From Blattamonas nauphoetae (Eukaryota; Preaxostyla; Oxymonadida): DNA of 64,000 bases. The notes below the pieces were generated by a model, which was not told the DNA's origin, did not search any database, and saw only the letters and a list, made by a program, of their open reading frames with translations. Each line of letters opens with the position of its first letter. Position 1 is the stretch's first letter. Positions 56,401-64,000 of this stretch are shown piece by piece. Location: the NCBI GenBank assembly GCA_033064195.1, contig JARBJD010000053.1, positions 248,001 to 312,000 of the forward strand, read 5' to 3'. A program made the position numbers and the translations under genes.

Positions 56401-59400
56401 GGAAATCGAATCGGGTATTCGTACGAACTGTTCGAACTCCCATCTTTCCGGTTCATTCAGAAAGAGTTGGCACCGGCTCCGGCCTCGGGGAAGAAGAGAA
56501 CGGCAAAGAGACCAGTCATCAAACAGCAAAGCAGGCCAGCGTCACCAGCCACATTGAAATCTGCCAGTGGAAACAGAAGAACCGGGACATCGGGATCGAA
56601 GTCTCGCGGTCTGAATTCGACTCAATCATTCTCGAAACTCCGACCATCTTCGGAAGAGGAAGCCGACATCGGATGGATTGAGGTGAAAGATACAAAGACA
56701 ATGGGATCTCTCAATTTTGATGAGTCGCAAGCATCTCTCCGATCAATCGATTCAAATAGTATAACCACGACATCTCACGGAAGAAGAACCCCAAAGATCA
56801 ACACAAGGACGAAAGTGAAAGGGAAGAGTAAGCAGATTGAGACTGTCCTCAAACGAGCAATGGCTCTCATCACAGACGAACCAGCAGAAGACAAACCAGA
56901 ATCTGAAAAGCCAACCAGCAAGTCAAAAAAGAGTCGAGCTGCTCCCAAACGTAAGGCCGTCTCAATGGAAGACTTTTTGGGCTCGAAGAAAGCGCAAATG
57001 GACGAGCTCCTCAAAACTGAGAAAGAAGCAAAGAAAATGGTCCGTGACAGTTTGATGTTGACGGTCGAAGACGTGTTTCTGGAGGAAGAGAAAGCGTGGG
57101 CTGCGACCGTCTTCGATCGGGAGACGACAGGAACGTCGATGCAGTTGGTTTGGATGCGAGTGCTGGATGTTGGGTTTGACTGGGTGTTTATCAACATTGT
57201 CCAAAGTCCAAACAAGCCAGATCCTGACGACTTTCTTCCTCCAAAGCTGTCCTCGTCAGATATCGTTCAACTGAAGGGTGCGTACATGGCAGCAGGAATC
57301 AGGCGGACAATGGAAGAAGACGAAGATGATCAATCAACGAAAGACGGAGGAAATGAGTCACGACCAGAGACATCAGGCATCACACAGTCACCGATCGAGG
57401 AGGACCGAGTGGGATTGAGACAACGGGCAGGAACAATCACGTCTGGAACTGAAGTGACAACGAGCATCATCGACAGGTCAACGTATCTTGAAGACATCGA
57501 CAGAAAAGACAAGATTCTCACAAGTTCTGATCCTGATTATGTGGATAACAACCTTAACGATGATAAATCATTCGCAAACACGATCGAGATGTTTTTGGGA
57601 TCGAACTCAAAAGCTGCAAAGTTGCACAGATTCCTCGGACTCAAAGCGAAGTTGGATATTCGAAAGAAAAAGATTGAACAAGACACGAAGAAAGTCGGAA
57701 AAGAAATGGACGATCTCAACGCTGAAATTAAAGAATTGAAAGATCTGTCTCCTGAGGAGAGGAAGAAAGTGCGAGAACAACAAAGAAAAGAACGGAAACG
57801 AGTGAAAAAGGAGAAGTTGAAGGAGAAGGCCATTCGCATCGCGGATGGACTGGATAATATCCAAGACGCCGCCGATGATCTGTCGAGCACGGACTCAGAC
57901 GACACCCAAGAATCGTCCACTTCTGGAAGTTCTGGAATCGATTCACTCTCCCTCTCGACAGAACACAACTCGAATTATTCATTCCTGCAAGACAACACTA
58001 GCCGATCCACGAGTCGTCCAGTGACAGCGACGATGAGTCAGCAAGGCCAATACATTCCCAACCCATCTCGAATGTCGGCTGGTCGTCAGAGCCGACAGAA
58101 GAAGAAGGAGGAAGTAAAACGACAAAGAACTGATGACGATGATTCGAGTGACGATTTCTTTGATATCAACAGCGATAGTCTTCTGAGTGAAGAATCACTC
58201 AACTGGCTTCTGGATGAAAGCAGCGAGCAGGAGAATCAAGAAGAAATGTTGGAAAGAGGATTCACCTCTGAGGAACCACTCTCCGCAAAGTTGGGCGTGA
58301 CTAAAGTTGAAGATGACGGTGATATCCTCTCGACGATGGAACCAACACAGGAACAGGAGAGCTCTGAAGATGCCACCAAACTTGATCAGACAAATCAGGA
58401 GACCTCGGAAGAACAGAACGAGAACAAGAGCGAGAACGATGCGAAGGAGAGTGATCCTGATGCGCAGAAACTTCAAGATAACGAATCGACAACTCCAGAA
58501 GATGTTGTTGAATTGTATGAGCTTGACGAACAGCAAGATGATGACAACACTGAGCGCTCAATTGCCGAACAAATCGAGACTGCCTCCCAACTGCTGGACG
58601 AAACGAAAAAACGGATCAAGTCTCTGTACCTCCCACCAGATATCGCAAATCGGGCATCGGTTATCCCCCCGAAAGGAAGGGGGCTGGGAAAGGGGCAAGG
58701 GGAGATTCCAGTGGATGTTCAGAGAGCGATGGAATGGGAATATCAAGTCACGCCGAGAGAGGAGGAGAGGAGAAGAAAGAGGGAAGTCAAATTGACTGAG
58801 AAGGAGGACGAGGAGGCAAAAATGGAGTGGAATAAGGAGAAAGAAGCCACGCTAAAGCGGAAATCACAACTTGCTGGTGTTCTGAACAAGTTAGAGCAAA
58901 GAAAACAGAGCGTATCTCTCCAATCATCGATGAAGAGCACGCCTCTATCTCCAATGAGGCCAATCGCGATGAAATCTCCAATCCTACCCTCGACACTCGC
59001 TCCACTGAACACCAATGTACTGCGATCTGATGTGCTGAGGTCACCTCCCACTCCTAAAACCCCTTTCAGTCCAATTCAATCACCAATGTTGACATTCAAA
59101 GAAAAAGCTGATCTGATCAGCGAAATGATTGAGAGCGGAGATGGATCGATTTTGGAGCAAGTGAAAAGTGGAATCACAACACAAGACAGCGTCAAACATC
59201 AGATCAACGAGAGAGTCGATCCAAAACTCAAAAAAGAACGAAAATTGCGAAAACAACTCGAAAAACTGTCATCAGCCCGTTCCAAAGAGTCGAACTCTCC
59301 AGACAGAACACCCTCCACATCTATTCCTCTTCCTTCATCACCCTTATCATCTCAAGCTCATGGAAAACGCGCATCACTCACTGTGGATGTTGATTCTGAC

Positions 59401-61725
59401 GGTCCTTCTGCTACTCAAACTCCGGTGAGCCCAATGTTTCCGTTGACCAACGCTGCCAATACGGCCAACCAACCACCCACTCCAATGCGTCGAATGTCCT
59501 CATTCGCTCCGACTCCGCCGACGATGGACAGAAAAGTAAAGTTCAATGTGGTTGATCCAGATGCATCAACTTTGGGAACTCCAACTTACATGGCACGAAA
59601 GAAATCGCTCACAATCACAACAAATCTGTTCTCTCCTCCATCTTCTCGTGGTGCCACTTCGCCTCCAAAAGTTCCACTCACGCCGACCCAATTTCACTCT
59701 GTTCTCTCTCCGTCTAAAGCGACTTCATCATTTTTGAAAGTTCAAGATGTTGAAACCCGCCTGGAATCTCTCAAAAAAGAGATCAACAACAGTCGCGAGA
59801 ATCCCACAGAGAAGTTGCTGAAAAAGACGATCATCACTCCTCTTCCAGATGCGTTTAACGTTTCGGTCAGTTTTGGGTTAGATTCTCTCATCCCGGATGC
59901 TGATCGACTGGTTACTGAGGCTCAAAAACAACTTGATGGGGAGATAGAGGAAGAAAGCGATTTATTTGAAGAAAATCCCGACGATTACATGCAACTCAAT
60001 CCGTCAATTTCACCGAATAATTATGACATGCAGCTCGCCTCCGAACGACAAGGACAGTCCAGATCACTTCCACCACGTTCGGAAACTCTCTCTCCGCCCA
60101 TCCTTTCACCAGCAATCCCACACCTTCTCTCACAGTCTGTCAAGGAACAGCCAATTGAGTCGACTTATCGTGTCAGCCGACATGTCCGCGACAAACAATA
60201 TCCTTCTGCAATTGGACTCCCGAATTATGCTCGAGGAACTCACTCCTCTGTCCAGACACAGGCAATCGCTTTAGAAAAGAGGAGACAGCAACGAAAGGTT
60301 CAAAAGTCGAATGAAGAGTCAGTGAGGGAAAGAAAGGTGGCTAAACAATTGAAACCTATCGAAACAGAATCAGTCGTCATTCCTTCTTCTCCAAAAATTC
60401 CATCAACCTCTCTCCTTCCGAACACTCCTGGCTCGACCTCCATTTCCGCCACCCTCCCTCCCTCTGTCCCTCTGAAAAACAGTGACCCAATAATCGTCCC
60501 AGCCCGAGCAGCTCTCGGACTCTCAACCAAAATTGCCAACCCAAAATCACACGACATCAAGGCGCAGATTGCTGCGGCGAAAGGAGGGATTCATGTTCCG
60601 ATGGAAAGAGACACGAACAAACTGTCCAAATCGTTCGATTTGGGTCCGTTGAAGCTTGAGCGGTTCAGGGATCTTCCAAATCTGTCAAACCGTGGAATCG
60701 ATCCTCGTTTTGACGATCCAGCAAATCTGACGCGATCGTTTGTTCTTCCTTCGAGCGGATTTGGAACGGGAGCGTCATCTGCCCAACCGTCTCCCGCAAT
60801 CTTTCCACCAGAACCGTCTCAACCATCAGCTGTCTCACAACCACATCTGTCTCGTCCATCAAGTCGATCATCGCTGACCTCCAACCTCTCATTCTACACA
60901 CCCGCTCCGCTCGAACAAGACTCTGAAAGGGATCTTCGGAGGACTCTAACCATTCCTGATTTTGGAACGAAAGTTGACGAGCATCTCAAGCCACCGTCTC
61001 GAGGCCAGACTAACCGTGAGAAGCGATTGACTCCTCGTCTTGATGGAACCTCTCGTCTTCCATCAACACGAAACCAATCCGACGAATCCACAATCGTCCA
61101 AACCCTCGCAGACAAAACACAATCCACTCCTCTCCCAAAAGGACTCGCTCTCATCGAAATGGTCAACGCGCCTGCTTATCATCTGTCTGACATGGCGTTC
61201 ATCCCAACCAAAGCCACCTCAACGAACCAAACCACCTACGCACCAGCAGCGACTCGTGCTGTGGGTCGTTCGGGAAAGACGTCTCTCAATCCACTCAATC
61301 GATCGACAAGTGTTGAGCCGTCCTATCGAAGGATGACGTCGTCTGCAGGAGGAACAATGAAAGATACAACTCTTGGGGAGACACTTCCTTCTCTGAATCA
61401 GACGACAGCTCGGTCGAACAGCTCACTCTCGTCGTTTGGGGCGACATCTGCACAGATGATTGAGAGACAAGCCAATGCCATCATCAGTTCCATTCGTGGG
61501 ACTGGAATTTCCACACGAAATTTGGGCGGTTCTGCTCCTCGATCTTCTGCATCTTCAGCTGAATCAATGAGCAAGCCAGCATCTTCTCTCACTCAAGTAT
61601 CAGCACTCCCTCCAGCTCTGTATGAAAGCAGATTCGCTCCCACTCTAAGTTCAATCGGATATCGTGCACTTGCCCAACATAAAATTCCAGGGTCTTCTGT
61701 TTCTGTTGGAAAGACCAATAAGTAA
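44452..61725 (+). CDS. Giant protein, 5684 aa: C2H2 fingers, WD40-like repeats, long charged tail
   Basis: Exons 44452-44592, 44676-44719, 44812-44937 and 44982-61725; introns 83, 92 and 44 nt; the last exon is 16.7 kb without a stop. Two C2H2 zinc fingers lie within residues about 53-110: CPVFDC...HMHLSH and CPATNC...HVNNTH (C-x4-C-x12-H-x4-H); each is split by an intron. WD40-like units occur at about 610 (YIYQIGLIMVGRAHNIIEIY), 1185-1215 (VVGYSGTVTIISLDTL), 1230-1245 (LMGFEDGTIELW) and 1275-1300 (FISCSLDSSIILWSLDSE). Much of the remainder is charged, Ser/Thr/Pro-rich, with coiled coils such as ELKDLSPEERKKVREQQRK (about 4360) and acidic runs (EEDEEDEEYAGDSQDEDNED, about 3050). This layout recalls very large WD40 plus coiled-coil proteins of cilia or cytoskeleton (for example WDR87), but no orthologue can be named. 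A structural scaffold is the likely role. Confidence 0.85.
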
Positions 61726-62019
61726 AGACACTTCACTCATTATTCGTCATCATTGTTCAGATTTCTCTTCTTTGGACTCATCTTCATTCCATTTTCTGAG
61801 TTTCTTGATTCAAAATGATCTCATTCTTCAGTGCAACTGTTCTCGAAATGAGGGAAAAGCGTATGGATCATTTAAAGTTCAATTGGCATCAGAAGTGACG
61901 AGATAAGACATTCGAGTGAATGCAGTTTGTGGATGGCCATCAAACTGTAATTCTGAGAAAAAACTCACACGCAACTGAGTTACATCGATTTCGATCAATG
62001 ACGACATGATATCTCCCGT
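61726..62019. other. Convergent gap
   Basis: 294 bp between the giant gene and the next minus-strand gene; nothing recognised. Confidence 0.5.
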
Positions 62020-63138
62020 TCAAGCGATTCTGAAGAATGTGTATGTTGATTCACCAGCACCTTCGAATGGAATCATGTTATCTTTAAAATAATCCTCCAA
62101 CTCGGTGATATACTGTTGGAGGATATCTTTCTTGCACAATACCATGAAAGTAATGGTGTTCTTTGGATGATTGGAGAATTGTTGAGGAATTGGCTCTGTT
62201 TTGAAGAAATGATTGTTCATCATCTCATCAAAAGAGTGAGGAGAATATAACATGTATCCGTTTGTATGCTGTGTGCTCCAATTTGTTATTTGATCTTGAG
62301 ATTGTTCAAATAGAGTGAGAATGAATCTTGTGACGATGATTTCTCCTTCTGAAGCGTTGTCTAACGATTTTTGGTGTTTCATTTCAACTTTTCGGATTGC
62401 AGAAAAAGGAATTGCAATCTCAACTTTAGGTTGTTTCACGTCTAATCAGTGATGATTTTGAAGAAAAGAAAAAGTGAAACCTCTTTCAAGATTCAGAGCA
62501 TTTTTTGCCGTTTCCAGAATCGATGAGAGTCCAGTTTCAATATAGTTGATTGCTTTGACGACGTCTTTCTTAAATTTGCCATATATCTTGTCAAGTTCAG
62601 TTTTGAGCAATATCTCTCTACCTTTGACATTAAAACCAATAAATTGCTGGTCACTGAACACCCAAAGATGGCTCGAATATTGGAAAGAGAGGAGACTACA
62701 TTTCTGTCGAAGTTTCTGTTGTTTAGCTTTCGGTTCTTTTTGTCGAGATTTGGGGGCTGAAGGGAGAGGGACATGAAGAGAAATATCTGCGACTGGTTTT
62801 GGAGCTGGGACTATAGGTGATAGATGTGGTAAAGTTGGAGAGGGACCTTCCAATGAAAGTCGAATGACTGTCTTCTTGTTTTGTTGTTGTTGTAATCCGT
62901 TTGGGGCTGTTGATAGAGTTGAATGGATTGGCTCTAAGTGAGAAGGTTCCTTGTAATTTTGGTTTGTTTGGTAATCGTGAATTTTGGAAATTGGATTGGC
63001 AGATAGTGTAAAAACATTTTTGATACGATCGGTTGAGCTCTTTATGAGCTCTTGTTCTCGTCTCGAGACATCTAAAGGATTATAAGCTGTTGAAGAAATT
63101 CGTTCTTCATAAGATTTAAAGAGATGAAAGTCTTCCAT
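62020..63138 (-). CDS. Protein of unknown function, 359 aa, one intron
   Basis: Exons 63138-62481 and 62441-62020 with a 39-nt intron (GT...ATTAG) that joins LNLERD to VKQPKVEIAIPF in frame. The N-terminal 110 residues are polar with a short QQQQ run; a proline-rich linker (LEGPSPTLPHLSPIVPAPKP) follows; then a basic patch KSRQKEPKAKQQKLRQK. The C-terminal half is globular: LLSFQYSSHLWVFSDQQFIG, then a helix KIYGKFKKDVVKAINYIETG, then beta-rich EIIVTRFILTLFEQ and TITFMVLCKKD. No family recognised. The final residues (TYTFFRIA, TGA) may be followed by further exons not detected. Confidence 0.65.
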
Positions 63139-63258
63139 CAGTGGTTAACGATCAGGCCCATGAGAAAACCGGTGATCTCGGACTTTTTATGAATCACGGA
63201 GAAATTATGCTATTCTCAATAAAAGAAAAAATGTGTATTATCATGAAATGTGTTGAGT

Positions 63259-64000
63259 TTATTCTGTTCCGAATGTTTCATTAGATTTCCCAAAGACGGG
63301 AGGAGTTGGATTTGGTAAGTTTAACCCGTGTGACAACCCATCAACTGCTTCAACTGTGCCGTGTCCAGAAAGCGCAAAAATGATCGACTGATAGTTATGC
63401 AGGCCGATTTCTTCGTCAGCAACAAGATCCGAGATTCCTTGGAGAAGTTGGGCTTTCATCATGTCTGATGGTGAAGCAAGCTCACAAACATCTATCAGAA
63501 GAGAACAGAGATTCGTCCCACTCGTTCCACGATTTTGGGTTCGGAAGAGTTTCGTTTGTGATGCTTCAATGAGGACGGGGATGAGTGGATGAGTTGGCGA
63601 GAGTGATGAGAAGGCGCTGAGTTTGGAAAGGTGGACGAGAGAAAGAAGACACGAAGTGACAAGCTGAGGGAAAGAGTTTTGGAAAGCAAGGAAATGATCC
63701 TTGACGCTGGTGAGAGAATCAGAGAGAACAATCTGCTCCTGCGTCTGAGCACCTGTCGTCTTGTTCATTTGAATGACGTGCGTGTGATTAATGTTCCTGG
63801 AGGCAGCTGTTGGAAGAAACTGCGAGATGCTTCTGAGGATGAGAGCGAGTGTGTCTGTGAGGGACGTCAGGAGTTGTTCAAACTGGTCTTGTGAGAGGAG
63901 GCCGAGGACAGCGACGGCTGTTCCGGAAAGGTTTCCATCATTTTGCGTTGTTCGTTCGGAGATTCTCTGGATTCGAGAGAGGAATCCAGACACAATGCTC
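63259..64000 (-). CDS. 3' part of a gene of unknown function, runs off the window
   Basis: Open from the window edge to TAA at 63259; at least 247 codons. The sequence is helical and leucine/serine-rich (LLTSLTDTLALILRSISQFL, LVTSCLLSLVHLSKLSAF, LCSLLIDVCELASP), suggesting HEAT-like or other alpha-solenoid folding. No catalytic motif. The true start lies beyond the window. Confidence 0.6.
   Translation of the reverse strand, partial: SIVSGFLSRIQRISERTTQNDGNLSGTAVAVLGLLSQDQFEQLLTSLTDTLALILRSISQFLPTAASRNINHTHVIQMNKTTGAQTQEQIVLSDSLTSVKDHFLAFQNSFPQLVTSCLLSLVHLSKLSAFSSLSPTHPLIPVLIEASQTKLFRTQNRGTSGTNLCSLLIDVCELASPSDMMKAQLLQGISDLVADEEIGLHNYQSIIFALSGHGTVEAVDGLSHGLNLPNPTPPVFGKSNETFGTE

Noticed and set aside
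45484-58000. Many minus-strand and off-frame open frames across the giant gene
   Set aside because: They are shadows of the 16.7 kb exon, without start context, motifs or splice continuity.
1-64000. Bacterial contamination or lateral bacterial operons
   Set aside because: Spliceosomal introns occur in most housekeeping genes and the mobile elements are of eukaryotic type; no operon structure or ribosome-binding sites were seen.

Overview
The window is nuclear DNA of a protist, most likely an anaerobic metamonad of the oxymonad (Preaxostyla) type. I infer this from several things seen together: genes cut by many very short GT-AG introns (22-104 nt), standard stop codons, a decayed archaeal-type alanyl-tRNA synthetase, large receptor-like proteins with a beta-helix ectodomain and a degenerate kinase tail, and DNA transposons inside these receptor genes. 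The genus cannot be fixed from the sequence alone; Blattamonas or Monocercomonoides relatives are the best guess.

Region 1 (1-29.2 kb) is accessory and repeat-rich. It holds the AlaRS relic (about 160-2040), a gene of unknown function (2687-3655), and three copies of one receptor family. Copy A (+, about 3847-12099) is a pseudogene: it has an in-frame TAG, a 1.6 kb foreign insert carrying a 243-bp direct repeat, and a 935-bp non-autonomous transposon with a perfect 8-bp target duplication. Copy B (-, 12621-19500) is nearly intact: signal peptide, beta-helix, about eight Ig-like repeats, second beta-helix, transmembrane segment and pseudokinase. A and B converge and form a large inverted duplication. 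Copy C (-, about 21744-24590) is a short fragment split at a TA by a complete 2.21 kb Tc1/mariner element whose transposase is read in two frames across a run of seven A. Copy C is fused to what looks like the nuclease end of a Crinkler-like (CR) effector; the P-loop NTPase end of such a protein lies further along at 27859-29179. Two ARM-like paralogues sit in tandem at 19.7-21.4 kb.

Region 2 (29.2-33.85 kb) has no gene I can defend. It contains a tRNA-like sequence, two minisatellites and copies of a dispersed 52-bp repeat.

Region 3 (33.85-64 kb) is compact housekeeping DNA. Exon structures that keep frame from ATG to stop could be worked out for: an EF-hand calcineurin B-like protein, a PP2C phosphatase, a PTTG1IP-like PSI membrane protein, a P-loop protein, the CAAX protease RCE1, endonuclease III (NTH1), a membrane pseudokinase, a two-TM protein with a PH-like segment, a giant 5684-residue protein with C2H2 fingers and WD40-like repeats, a 359-residue unknown, and the 3' part of another unknown that runs off the window.

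All identifications come from reading motifs by eye. No database search was possible.
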